This document shows, one piece after another, positions 33,279-42,015 of a stretch of DNA of 64,000 nt. The translations under genes and the position numbers were made by a program. The stretch is taken from positions 186,001 to 250,000 of the forward strand of contig NZ_BAYE01000001.1 of the NCBI RefSeq assembly GCF_000685095.1. The letters are read 5' to 3'. The notes beneath the pieces were generated by a model. The model made no database searches. It was not told the origin of the DNA and saw only the letters and a program-made list of their open reading frames with translations. Position 1 is the first letter of the stretch, and every line of letters begins with the position of its first letter. The DNA comes from Paraburkholderia caledonica NBRC 102488 (lineage in GTDB: Bacteria; Pseudomonadota; Gammaproteobacteria; Burkholderiales; Burkholderiaceae).

Positions 33279-35228
33279 GTGATCCGCTTTAACCAGTTCA
33301 GCCTCGCCCGCGGCACCAAGCCGCTCTTCGACAACACCACGTTCACCCTGAATCCCGGCGAAAAGGCGGGCCTCGTGGGAGCAAACGGCGCTGGCAAGTC
33401 GACACTGTTTGCCGTGCTGCTCGGCGAACTGCACGCGGACGGCGGCGATTTTTCGATCCCGCCGACGTGGCAGATCGCGCACGTCGCGCAGGAAACACCC
33501 GCTGCGGACAAGACCGCCCTCGCCTATACGCTCGACGGCGACGCGGCGTTGCGTGCAATCGAAGCGCAGATCGCGGCCGCCTCCGCCGCGCACGACGGCG
33601 CGGCCGAAGCCAACGCGCATGCAGCCTTTGCGGACGCGGACGGCTACACCGCCCCCGCGCGCGCCGAAGCGCTGCTGCTCGGCCTCGGTTTCACGCTCGA
33701 CCAGACCCGTGAACCGGTGAGCAGCTTCTCGGGCGGCTGGCGCATGCGGCTCAATCTCGCCCAGGCGCTCATGTGCCGTTCGGATCTGCTGCTGCTCGAC
33801 GAACCGACCAACCACCTGGATCTCGACGCAATCGTCTGGCTCGAAGACTGGTTGCACCGTTATCCGGGCACCTTGATCGTGATCTCGCACGACCGCGAAT
33901 TTCTCGATTCGGTCTGCAACGTCACGCTGCATCTCGAACAGCAGCAGATCAAGCGTTACGGCGGCAACTACTCGCAGTTCGAAGTACTGCGCGCGCAGCA
34001 GATCGCGTTGCAACAGAGCGCATACGAAAAGCAGCAGCGCACGGTGGAGCATCTGCAGAGCTACATCAACCGCTTCAAGGCACAGGCCACCAAGGCCCGC
34101 CAGGCGCAAAGCCGCGTGAAGGCGCTCGAGAAGATGGAACTGATAGCGCCGGCGCACGCCGCGTCGCCGTTCACCTTCGAATTTCGCACGCCCGATTCCG
34201 CGCCGAACCCGATGATGGTGATGGAAGACGTGCGCTGCGGCTATCACAGCGAAGAAGGCGTCGAAATTCCGATCGTCGAGCGCGTGATGCTGTCTATTCA
34301 GAACGGCCAGCGCATCGGGCTGCTCGGCGCAAACGGCCAGGGCAAGTCCACGCTGATCAAGACGCTGGCCGGCACGCTCGCGCCGCTCGGCGGCCACGTG
34401 CGCGAAGGCAAGGGCCTGCGCATCGGCTACTTCGCGCAGCATCAGCTCGAAACGCTGCGCGCGGACGACTCGCCCTTGCAGCACCTCGCGCGCCTTGCGC
34501 CGGATACGCGTGAGCAGGAATTGCGCGACTTCCTCGGCAGCTTCAACTTTTCCGGCGAAATGGCGACGTCGAAGATCGCCCCCTTCTCCGGCGGCGAAAA
34601 GGCGCGGCTCGCACTCGCGCTGATCATCTGGCAGAAGCCGAACCTGCTCCTGCTCGACGAGCCGACCAACCACCTGGATCTCGAAACACGGCACGCGCTG
34701 ACCATGGCGCTCGCGCAGTTCGAAGGCACGCTGATCCTCGTGTCGCACGACCGGCATTTGCTGCGCGCCACGACAGATCAGTTCATGCTGGTCGCGAAGC
34801 ACCGCTTGCAGGAATTCGACGGCGATCTCGACGATTATCGCGACTGGCTGCTGCAACATGCGGCCGAGCAGCGCGCGGCGCTGAAAGCGGGCAATGCGGC
34901 GAACGGCGCGTTCAATGGCGACAACGGCGCGGACGGCGGCGTGAATCGCAAGGAACAGCGCCGGCTGGAAGCGGAAACCCGTCAGAAGCTAGCGCACCTG
35001 AAAAAGCCGCTGCAAAGCCGTATCACGAAGATCGAGAAAGAGATGGACGCGCTCAACGCGGAAAAGGCGACGCTCGACGCATTCGTCGCCGATCCTGCCA
35101 GCTACGAGCCGGCTCAAAAGAGCAAACTGACGGACGCAATTCGCCGTCAGGCAGACGTGAACGCGCGCCTTGAAGCACTCGAAGCCGAATGGCTCGAGAC
35201 ACACGAGGAACTCGAACAAATCGGCTAG
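33279..35228 (+). CDS. ABC-F family ATPase (YheS/Uup type)
   Basis: 649 residues with two ATPase domains and no membrane segments, the layout of ABC-F ribosome-associated proteins. First domain: Walker A GANGAGKST (34-42), signature SFSGGWRMRL, Walker B LLLLDEPTNHLDLD. Then a charged linker (AYEKQQRTVEHLQSYINRFK), second Walker A GANGQGKST, signature PFSGGEKARL, Walker B again, and a C-terminal coiled coil (about 560-649). The start is GTG at 33279 (VIRFNQFSLARGTKPLF). Similarity suggests YheS; the precise role in translation is unknown. Confidence 0.93.
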   Translation: MIRFNQFSLARGTKPLFDNTTFTLNPGEKAGLVGANGAGKSTLFAVLLGELHADGGDFSIPPTWQIAHVAQETPAADKTALAYTLDGDAALRAIEAQIAAASAAHDGAAEANAHAAFADADGYTAPARAEALLLGLGFTLDQTREPVSSFSGGWRMRLNLAQALMCRSDLLLLDEPTNHLDLDAIVWLEDWLHRYPGTLIVISHDREFLDSVCNVTLHLEQQQIKRYGGNYSQFEVLRAQQIALQQSAYEKQQRTVEHLQSYINRFKAQATKARQAQSRVKALEKMELIAPAHAASPFTFEFRTPDSAPNPMMVMEDVRCGYHSEEGVEIPIVERVMLSIQNGQRIGLLGANGQGKSTLIKTLAGTLAPLGGHVREGKGLRIGYFAQHQLETLRADDSPLQHLARLAPDTREQELRDFLGSFNFSGEMATSKIAPFSGGEKARLALALIIWQKPNLLLLDEPTNHLDLETRHALTMALAQFEGTLILVSHDRHLLRATTDQFMLVAKHRLQEFDGDLDDYRDWLLQHAAEQRAALKAGNAANGAFNGDNGADGGVNRKEQRRLEAETRQKLAHLKKPLQSRITKIEKEMDALNAEKATLDAFVADPASYEPAQKSKLTDAIRRQADVNARLEALEAEWLETHEELEQIG

Positions 35229-35274
35229 CGGGACGCTGTCCGCGATCCGCGCCGGCATCGACGAGAGGTTGGCT

Positions 35275-36525
35275 TTGTCATCTGCGATGTCCTCCGCTGC
35301 ATCTTCCGTTTCAGCCGCCGACTCCGCTTCAGACGCGGCGTCCGCCCCGCCGCCGTTAAGAGGTCTGCGCGTGCTCGACCTCACGCGCCTGTTGCCAGGC
35401 CCGGTCGCCGCGCTACGGCTTGCCGAACTCGGCGCCGAAGTGCTGAAAATCGAAGCGCCCGGCGCCGGTGACCCGACGCGAACAATGATGCAGTCGTCGA
35501 GCGACCGCGTGGCCGGACGGCCCGGCGCGTTTTACCGGCTGGTGAATCGCGGTAAGCGCGAGACGCGGCTCGACCTCAAGTCGGAAGCAGGACGCAATGT
35601 GCTGCGAGCGCTCGCGGCGGAAGCGGACGTGTTGATCGAAAGCTTCCGGCCGGGGGTGATGGATCGGCTCGGCGTGGGCTACGCGACGCTACGCGCGGCC
35701 AATCCGCGGCTTGTGTACTGCGCGATCAGCGGCTACGGCGCACGCGGCCCGTTCGCCGATCATGCCGGACACGATCTGAATTACATCGGCTACGCGGGCG
35801 TTCTCGACCAACTCACCGACCGCGACGGCGCGCCAATCGTGCCGAATTTCCAGATAGCCGATCTGCTCGGCGGCGCGCTCAGCGCGGTCACGCAGATCCT
35901 CGCCGCGTTATGGCATGTGTCGCGCGGCGGCGAAGGCCGTTTCGTCGACGTTTCGATGACACACGCCACTCATGCGCACAACGTGATCGCGCAGGTCGCG
36001 CTCGCTAATGGCGATTCCGCGGGAAATGCCGCGAGAGATAGCGCGGCCCGCGCCGCCGCGAACACGGCGCGAAACGCAACGGAACAAACAGCGCCAGGCG
36101 CGGGCCTGCTGAACGGCGGCGTGCCCTGCTACAACTTGTACCGTACGTTGGACGGCCGCTGGCTCGCGGTGGGCGCGCTGGAGCTGAAGTTCTGGGAAAG
36201 CTTGTGCATGGCGCTCGATCGCCCTGAATGGGCCACGCGCCACTGGAGTCTCGGCCAGGCGATCGGCGGGCCGGACGCCGTTGCGCTCACACGGGAACTC
36301 GCCGACGTCATCGGAACACGTGCGCTCGATGAATGGGTTGCGTTGCTGGAGCCGCTCGATTGCTGCGTCTCGCCAGTCTTGACGGCGGCCGAAGCGGCCC
36401 AGCATCCGCTGTTCACTCCGCAAGCGCACGAAGAGTATGACGAGCATGACGAGCCGGATGAACTCACAAACGGATTCGAAGGCCGGAGCGACGCGCGCCC
36501 TAAATCGCGACCGGAGCACGATTGA
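35275..36525 (+). CDS. CaiB/BaiF-family protein, alpha-methylacyl-CoA racemase-like
   Basis: About 416 residues. LRGLRVLDLTRLLPGPVAALRLAELGAEVLKIE is the type III CoA-transferase/racemase N-terminus. His in AGHDLNYIGYAG and Asp in RFVDVSM match the catalytic pair of alpha-methylacyl-CoA racemase, so a racemase of 2-methyl-branched acyl-CoAs is more likely than a transferase. The best start is TTG at 35275, six nt after AGAGG; ATG at 35287 is possible. Oddities: an Ala/Asn/Arg-rich insert (about residues 245-275) before LNGGVPCYNLYRT, and a Glu/Asp/His-rich tail. It follows the ABC-F gene by 46 bp. Confidence 0.87.
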   Translation: MSSAMSSAASSVSAADSASDAASAPPPLRGLRVLDLTRLLPGPVAALRLAELGAEVLKIEAPGAGDPTRTMMQSSSDRVAGRPGAFYRLVNRGKRETRLDLKSEAGRNVLRALAAEADVLIESFRPGVMDRLGVGYATLRAANPRLVYCAISGYGARGPFADHAGHDLNYIGYAGVLDQLTDRDGAPIVPNFQIADLLGGALSAVTQILAALWHVSRGGEGRFVDVSMTHATHAHNVIAQVALANGDSAGNAARDSAARAAANTARNATEQTAPGAGLLNGGVPCYNLYRTLDGRWLAVGALELKFWESLCMALDRPEWATRHWSLGQAIGGPDAVALTRELADVIGTRALDEWVALLEPLDCCVSPVLTAAEAAQHPLFTPQAHEEYDEHDEPDELTNGFEGRSDARPKSRPEHD

Positions 36526-36631
36526 ACCGCAATTCGACACCGGCGCGAAACGCGACTCGAGCGCCGGCAAAGCGCAATCGAAGCCCGAGCCAGGCGCAAC
36601 GCTCTTCAACACCTCGCGCCAGCCGGCAGCG

Positions 36632-36910
36632 TCACCGGCGCGCCACCGTCTGCCGCGGCAACGTCTGACGCGGCGTCTTTTCGTCGTCGTAGAGCAGATG
36701 TTTGCGGCCTTCCACGTGGCGATTGATGGTGGCGCGCACCTCGGCGGCAGTCGCGTCGCCGGCTACGACGCGGCGCGAAATCTGCCCCGTTCTGTCGATC
36801 CACTCGACGATCCGGCAAGTGCCGCCCCACGGCTGGTGAATGGGCGCTGAGACCCGGCAGCCACGCACCTGTATCGGCCCTTCGGCTATGGTTTCATGTG
36901 AGTGTTTCAA
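36632..36910 (-). CDS. Small conserved protein, DUF2866-like
   Basis: 92 residues with TTG start at 36910, chosen because AAGGA lies 7 nt upstream; an ATG at 36946 has no such site. The compact core (IQVRGCRVSAPIHQPWGGTC, then RIVEWIDRTGQISRRVVAGD and EVRATINRHVEGRKHLLYDD) looks like a real small domain with alternating beta strands and one helix. I recall a DUF2866 family in Burkholderia with this flavour, but cannot check. No function is known. It lies downstream of radA on the same strand, 145 bp away. Confidence 0.68.
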   Translation of the reverse strand: MKHSHETIAEGPIQVRGCRVSAPIHQPWGGTCRIVEWIDRTGQISRRVVAGDATAAEVRATINRHVEGRKHLLYDDEKTPRQTLPRQTVARR

Positions 36911-36979
36911 GGCGCGATCCTTTTTCGGGCATCGGAAGGGATGCAATAGCTTTGCAGCTTAAGGAAAAAGGAAGGGCTT

Positions 36980-36995
36980 GTTGGTTACAACCAAC
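36980..36995. promoter_or_regulatory. Inverted repeat upstream of the small DUF2866-like gene
   Basis: GTTGGTT-AC-AACCAAC, a perfect 7+7 bp inverted repeat with a 2-nt spacer, 70 bp before the TTG start. It may be an operator. It is too short-looped to be a good terminator hairpin. Confidence 0.4.
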
Positions 36996-37019
36996 CTGGA
37001 GATATTTACGGCGCATTAC

Positions 37020-37044
37020 GGCGCGCGCGTGGCACACCACGCGC
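37020..37044 (-). other. Strong hairpin just after radA
   Basis: GCGCGCGTGG and CCACGCGCGC flank a 4-nt loop about 12 bp past the radA stop on the minus strand. The stem is very stable but no T-tract follows, so it may protect the radA 3' end rather than terminate by itself. Confidence 0.5.
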
Positions 37045-37055
37045 GCTATAGGCGT

Positions 37056-38432
37056 CTATTCGAGGGTGCGGACCCGGTCGATAGCCTGTTCGATACGTTC
37101 GACCGCAACGACCTGTAAGCCTTCTATCGGCTGCTTGGGCGCGTTGGCCTTTGGAATGACGGCGACCGAAAAGCCGAGCTTGGCGGCTTCCTTCAAGCGC
37201 TCCTGGCCGCGCGGCGACGGCCGGATTTCGCCGGCAAGACCTACTTCGCCGAATACCACGAGCCCCTTCGGCAACGGCTTGTTGCGCATCGAAGAATGAA
37301 TCGCGAGCAGCACCGCGAGGTCCGCGGCAGGCTCGGTGATCTTCACGCCGCCCACCGCGTTCAGGAACACATCCTGATCGAAACATGCGATGCCCGCGTG
37401 CCGATGCAGCACGGCGAGCAGCATCGCCAGCCGGTTCTGCTCCAGGCCGACGGCGAGGCGCCGTGGATTCGGTGCATTGGCGGAATCCACCAGCGCTTGA
37501 ACTTCGACCAGCAGCGGCCGCGTGCCTTCCTGCGTGACCAGCACGCACGAGCCCGGCACCGACTGCTCGTGCTGCGACAGAAAGAGCGCCGACGGGTTCG
37601 CGACGCCGCGCAAGCCGCGCTCGGTCATTGCGAACACGCCGAGTTCGTTGACCGCGCCAAAGCGGTTCTTGATCGCGCGCACGAGGCGAAACGACGAGTG
37701 CGTGTCGCCCTCGAAGTACAACACCGTATCGACTATGTGTTCCAGCACGCGCGGTCCCGCGAGGGCGCCTTCCTTGGTCACGTGGCCAACCATGATGATC
37801 GTGGTGCCCGACTGCTTCGCGATGCGTGTCAATTGCGCCGCGCACTCTCGCACTTGCGCGACCGAGCCCGGCGCCGACGTGAGCGCATCGGAATAGACGG
37901 TCTGGATCGAGTCGATGACCGCGACGTCGGGCTGCTGCTCCGCAATCGTCGCCTGAATTTTCTCAAGCTGGATTTCGGCAAGCAATTGCAGTTCGCTCGC
38001 TTTGGAACCGGACTCCAGCAGCGACAACCGTTGCGCGCGCAACGCAATCTGCGCGGCCGACTCTTCACCGCTGATGTAAAGCGCACGCTTGTCGGCGGCA
38101 ATTTCGGCGAGCGACTGCAGCAACAGCGTCGATTTGCCGATGCCCGGATCGCCGCCGATCAGCACCACGCCGCCGGGCACGAGGCCGCCGCCGAGCACCC
38201 GGTCGAACTCGCCAACGCCAGTGGAAAAGCGCGGCACGTCGGAGGCTTCGATATCGGCGAGACGCCGCACCGGCGCACTCTTCGCGAGCGACTGGAAACG
38301 ATGGGTGGAAGGTGTTTCGGCGACCGATTCGACGAGTGTGTTCCAGGCCTGACAGGACGGGCACTGGCCCGCCCACTTTGGCGTTTGACCGCCGCATTCA
38401 CTGCATACGTACAACGTTTTTGCTTTTGCCAC
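37056..38432 (-). CDS. radA: DNA repair protein RadA
   Basis: 458-residue RadA (Sms), a RecA-like helicase that drives branch migration during recombination. N-terminal C4 zinc finger (Cys10, 13, 24, 27), Walker A GGDPGIGKSTLL (about residues 88-99), the RadA-specific KNRFG motif (AIKNRFGAVNELG), and a C-terminal Lon-protease-like domain without catalytic residues. It lies 105 bp after alr on the same strand, as in many betaproteobacteria, and may be co-transcribed. Confidence 0.97.
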   Translation of the reverse strand: MAKAKTLYVCSECGGQTPKWAGQCPSCQAWNTLVESVAETPSTHRFQSLAKSAPVRRLADIEASDVPRFSTGVGEFDRVLGGGLVPGGVVLIGGDPGIGKSTLLLQSLAEIAADKRALYISGEESAAQIALRAQRLSLLESGSKASELQLLAEIQLEKIQATIAEQQPDVAVIDSIQTVYSDALTSAPGSVAQVRECAAQLTRIAKQSGTTIIMVGHVTKEGALAGPRVLEHIVDTVLYFEGDTHSSFRLVRAIKNRFGAVNELGVFAMTERGLRGVANPSALFLSQHEQSVPGSCVLVTQEGTRPLLVEVQALVDSANAPNPRRLAVGLEQNRLAMLLAVLHRHAGIACFDQDVFLNAVGGVKITEPAADLAVLLAIHSSMRNKPLPKGLVVFGEVGLAGEIRPSPRGQERLKEAAKLGFSVAVIPKANAPKQPIEGLQVVAVERIEQAIDRVRTLE

Positions 38433-38537
38433 GCGTTCTTGCCTGGTTACTGTTGTTTGGCGTACCTGTATCGAGCGCGCCGTTCGATGAAACAGCGCGC
38501 TCCGCTATTGCCTCGCGTCAATACGCGTTGCCGGACA

Positions 38538-39608
38538 TTACTCGGCACGCACCGGCACGCGTGGCGCGACTGCGCACATCAGCTCGTAGCCGATCGTGCC
38601 GCAGGCGCGCGCAACGTCGTCGATTGGCAGCGACGCGCCCCACAACTCGACGCGCGAGCCCACGTTCGCAGTGGGCACCGGCGTGAGGTCGACGGTGAGC
38701 ATGTCCATGGACACGCGTCCCACGACCCGCGTGCGCACGCCCTCGACGATCACCGGCGTGCCTTCCGGCGCGACGCGTGGATAACCGTCCGCGTAACCGC
38801 ACGCCACCACGCCGATGCGCATCGGCCCACGCGCTTTGAAAAGCGAACCGTAGCCGACCGTCTGGCCTTCCGCGATTGTCTGCACGGCGATCAGTTCGGA
38901 CGTGAGCGTCATGGCGGGCTGCAAGCCGGTGCCTTGGATTGCCGCGGACATGCCCGAAGGCGACGCGCCGTACAGAATGATGCCCGGGCGTACCCAGTCG
39001 AAGTGCGATTGCGGATGCCACAGCGTGGCCGCCGAATTGGCAAGGCTGCGCATGCCGGCGATGCCCTGCGCACCGCGCTCGAACGTTTCCATCTGGTGAG
39101 ACACGCCACGCTCGCTGTCGGCGTCGGAAAAATGGGTCATTAGCGTGATCTGACCGACGCCCTGACAGGCGCGCGCCCGCTCCCACGCCGCACGAAATTT
39201 CTCCGGCGTGTAGCCGAGCCGGTTCATGCCGCTATTCATCTTCAACTGGATGTTGACAGGTTTCGAAAGCCGCGCCATTTCCAGCATGCGCAACTGCTCG
39301 TCCGAGTGGAGCGCCGTGGTCAGGCTGTAGCGGTCGATGACGTCGATATCCGTCGGACGAAAAAAGCCTTCGAGTAAAAGAATCGGGCCGGCCCAACCCA
39401 ATTCACGCAACTTCACGGCTTCTTCGAGGTCCAGCAACCCAAAGCCGTCAGTTGCACGCAGACCTGGAAAAGCACGCGCGAGGCCATGGCCGTACGCATT
39501 GGCCTTCACGACCGCCCAGATCTTCGATTTAGGCGCATAGCGGCGCGCGACGGCGAGGTTATTGGCGAGGGCGGAGGTGTGAATCGTGGCTGAGAGGGGG
39601 CGCGGCAT
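38538..39608 (-). CDS. alr: Alanine racemase
   Basis: 356-residue fold type III PLP enzyme converting L- to D-alanine for peptidoglycan. The PLP Lys35 is in [12 protein letters not shown] and the second catalytic base Tyr in [12 protein letters not shown]. The conserved [10 protein letters not shown] motif follows. The start [20 protein letters not shown] fits the family. Divergent from lplT with a 218-bp gap. Confidence 0.97.
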   Translation of the reverse strand: MPRPLSATIHTSALANNLAVARRYAPKSKIWAVVKANAYGHGLARAFPGLRATDGFGLLDLEEAVKLRELGWAGPILLLEGFFRPTDIDVIDRYSLTTALHSDEQLRMLEMARLSKPVNIQLKMNSGMNRLGYTPEKFRAAWERARACQGVGQITLMTHFSDADSERGVSHQMETFERGAQGIAGMRSLANSAATLWHPQSHFDWVRPGIILYGASPSGMSAAIQGTGLQPAMTLTSELIAVQTIAEGQTVGYGSLFKARGPMRIGVVACGYADGYPRVAPEGTPVIVEGVRTRVVGRVSMDMLTVDLTPVPTANVGSRVELWGASLPIDDVARACGTIGYELMCAVAPRVPVRAE

Positions 39609-39727
39609 GGAGTATTTTCGTAAAGACGCTTGCGAATCAGCGGCTTACACGGCGTTTTCAACGCGCGGCAGCCCACTGGGCGGTGCGATCAAGGATTCTG
39701 CTAGTCTGAATGCAGCTATTTTCATGA

Positions 39728-39733
39728 TATAAA
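39728..39733 (+). promoter_or_regulatory. -10-like box upstream of lplT
   Basis: TATAAA in CATGATATAAAGCC, with a weak -35. A start near 39740 supports translation from the ATG at 39827 rather than from an in-frame codon at 39737. Confidence 0.4.
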
Positions 39734-39826
39734 GCCGTGCGCACAACCCATTTCGAACGGCATAAGCCCGGACGCATAACAAACGGCCGGGGCGGACAGA
39801 CCGCAGCGAGGACAGCATCGCATCAG

Positions 39827-41134
39827 ATGAAAAAAGGTTTTTACACCATCATGGCCGCGCAGTTTTTTTCGTCGCTGGCCGACAATGCGCTTCTGATCGC
39901 TGCTATCGCACTGCTGAAAGATCTACACGCCCCGAACTGGATGACGCCGCTGCTCAAGTTGTTCTTTGTGCTGTCGTACGTCGTTCTAGCCGCCTTCGTG
40001 GGCGCCTTCGCCGATTCGCGTCCCAAAGGACGCGTAATGTTCATCACGAACACTATCAAGGTGCTCGGCTGCATCACGATGCTGGTCGGCGCGCATCCGC
40101 TTCTTGCGTATGGAATCGTGGGTTTTGGCGCGGCTGCGTATTCGCCCGCCAAATACGGGATTCTCACCGAACTGCTGCCGCCTGACAGGCTCGTCGCCGC
40201 GAACGGCTGGATCGAAGGCACCACGGTCGGCTCGATCATTCTCGGTACGGTGCTCGGCGGAGCGCTGATCAGTCCGCATATCGCGGCGCCGATCCTGCGG
40301 CACCATATCCCCACGGTCAACACGCCCGCTGAAGCGGCGATGCTGGTCATCATGGTGATCTACGTAATCGCTGCGCTCTTCAATCTGCGCATTCCCGACA
40401 CCGGCGCGCGCTACCCGAAGCAGGAACGCGGCCCGATCAAACTCGTCACCGATTTCGCGGACTGTTTTCTCGTGCTGTGGCGCGACAAGCTCGGGCAGAT
40501 CTCGCTCGCGGTCACGACGCTGTTCTGGGGCGCGGGCGCCACGCTGCAATTCATCGTGCTGAAGTGGGCGGAAGTGTCGCTCAACATGTCGCTCTCCGAA
40601 GCGGCAATCCTGCAGGCGGTGGTGGCCGTCGGCGTCGCGGGCGGCGCGATCTTCGCCGCCTCGCGCGTGCCGCTGAAAAAGTCGCTGTCGGTGCTGCCGG
40701 TGGGCATCATGATGGGGCTTGCCGTGATGCTCATGGCCTTCTATACACGCAACCTCTTCCCTGCTCATTGGGGGGTGTACTTCGGCCGGATGCACGTGCC
40801 GGGTTATCTGATCGTCGCTTATGTCTTCCTGATGATCGTCGGCGGCCTGTCGGGCTTCTTCGTCGTACCGATGAATGCGCTGCTCCAGCATCGCGGCCAC
40901 GTGCTGCTGTCGGCGGGTCACTCGATCGCCGTGCAGAACTTCAACGAGAACCTCTCCGTGCTCGTCATGCTGTGTCTGTACGCGGTGCTGGTCTGGCTCG
41001 ACGTGCCGGTCACGGCGGTCATCGTGCTGTTCGGCACCTTCGTCTGCCTGATGATGTGGCTCGTGATGCGGCGTCACCAGGCGAACCAGCGCGCGTTCGA
41101 CTCCGTCGCGCTGATCGGCGAAGTCAAGCACTAA
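39827..41134 (+). CDS. lplT: Lysophospholipid transporter LplT
   Basis: 435-residue MFS protein that flips lysophospholipids inward for reacylation. Start ATG at 39827 gives MKKGFYTIMAAQFFSSLADNALLIAAIALL, the family N-terminus, followed by 11-12 hydrophobic helices and a typical loop SPAKYGILTELLPPDRLVAANGWIEG. In E. coli lplT pairs with aas (acyltransferase); no aas is adjacent here. It runs divergently from alr and is followed by thiD after 61 bp. Confidence 0.93.
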   Translation: MKKGFYTIMAAQFFSSLADNALLIAAIALLKDLHAPNWMTPLLKLFFVLSYVVLAAFVGAFADSRPKGRVMFITNTIKVLGCITMLVGAHPLLAYGIVGFGAAAYSPAKYGILTELLPPDRLVAANGWIEGTTVGSIILGTVLGGALISPHIAAPILRHHIPTVNTPAEAAMLVIMVIYVIAALFNLRIPDTGARYPKQERGPIKLVTDFADCFLVLWRDKLGQISLAVTTLFWGAGATLQFIVLKWAEVSLNMSLSEAAILQAVVAVGVAGGAIFAASRVPLKKSLSVLPVGIMMGLAVMLMAFYTRNLFPAHWGVYFGRMHVPGYLIVAYVFLMIVGGLSGFFVVPMNALLQHRGHVLLSAGHSIAVQNFNENLSVLVMLCLYAVLVWLDVPVTAVIVLFGTFVCLMMWLVMRRHQANQRAFDSVALIGEVKH

Positions 41135-41195
41135 CGCGTCGGGGCGCGTCCGCTCCTGCCGCCGCCCTCGCGCCTTCACCCTTTCCCGCTTCGCG

Positions 41196-42005
41196 ATGAC
41201 CCAACCGATTCCCAATGTGCTGACCATCGCCGGTTCCGACTCGGGCGGCGGCGCTGGCATTCAAGCCGATCTGAAGGCTTTCTCGGCGCTCGGCGCTTAC
41301 GGCGCGAGTGTGATTACCGCGCTCACCGCGCAGAACACGCGCGGAGTCACCGCGATCCACGCGCCGGACGCGGGCTTTATCACCGCGCAACTCGACGCCG
41401 TGTTCGACGACATCCGCATCGACGCGGTGAAGATCGGCATGCTCGCCAACGCGTCGATTGTCCGTGCAGTTGCCGACGCGTTGCGCCGGCACAAGCCCAC
41501 GTACATCGTCCTCGATACGGTGATGATTTCGAAGAGCAACCATGCGTTGCTGCTTCCGGATGCGGTCGCCGCATTGCGCGAAGAACTACTGCCGCTCGCC
41601 GATCTGCTGACGCCCAATCTTCCTGAAGCCGCCGCACTGCTCGACGGCGTGCAACCGGCTGCCGACGAAGCCGGCATGGTCGAGCAAGGCGAAGCGCTGC
41701 GCGCGCTCGGCGCCCGCGCGGTGCTGATGAAAGGCGGTCATCTGAGCGCGACCGACAGTCCGGACTGGCTAGTCCAGGAAAGCGGCACGCTGCGGCTAGG
41801 CGGCCCGCGTGTGCCGGTGAAGAACACGCATGGAACGGGCTGCACGCTGTCGTCAGCGATTGCAGCCCTGATGCCGCAACGCGACGATCTGGCGAGCGCG
41901 GTCGCGGGGGCCAAGGAGTATTTGACCGGCGCATTGCAGGCGAGCGATCGGCTCGACGTCGGCAACGGCGTCGGACCCGTGCATCATTTCTATCGATGGT
42001 GGTAA
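41196..42005 (+). CDS. thiD: Hydroxymethylpyrimidine/phosphomethylpyrimidine kinase
   Basis: 269-residue ribokinase-fold enzyme phosphorylating HMP and HMP-P for thiamine synthesis. LTIAGSDSGGGAGIQADLKAF at the start, substrate residues in LTAQNTRGV, and the anion hole KNTHGTGCTLSSAIAAL near the C-terminus. No other thiamine genes lie nearby. The stop is 10 bp from the stop of the convergent DUF1853 gene. Confidence 0.96.
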   Translation: MTQPIPNVLTIAGSDSGGGAGIQADLKAFSALGAYGASVITALTAQNTRGVTAIHAPDAGFITAQLDAVFDDIRIDAVKIGMLANASIVRAVADALRRHKPTYIVLDTVMISKSNHALLLPDAVAALREELLPLADLLTPNLPEAAALLDGVQPAADEAGMVEQGEALRALGARAVLMKGGHLSATDSPDWLVQESGTLRLGGPRVPVKNTHGTGCTLSSAIAALMPQRDDLASAVAGAKEYLTGALQASDRLDVGNGVGPVHHFYRWW

Positions 42006-42015
42006 CGCGGCAGCG

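Noticed and set aside
33246..34859. Minus-strand frame opposite the ABC-F gene
   Set aside because: Antisense shadow; the plus-strand gene has all ABC motifs.
42006..42015. Terminator in the 10-bp gap between thiD and DUF1853
   Set aside because: GGCAG/CTGCC pairing is short and has no T-tract; it lies mostly in coding ends.
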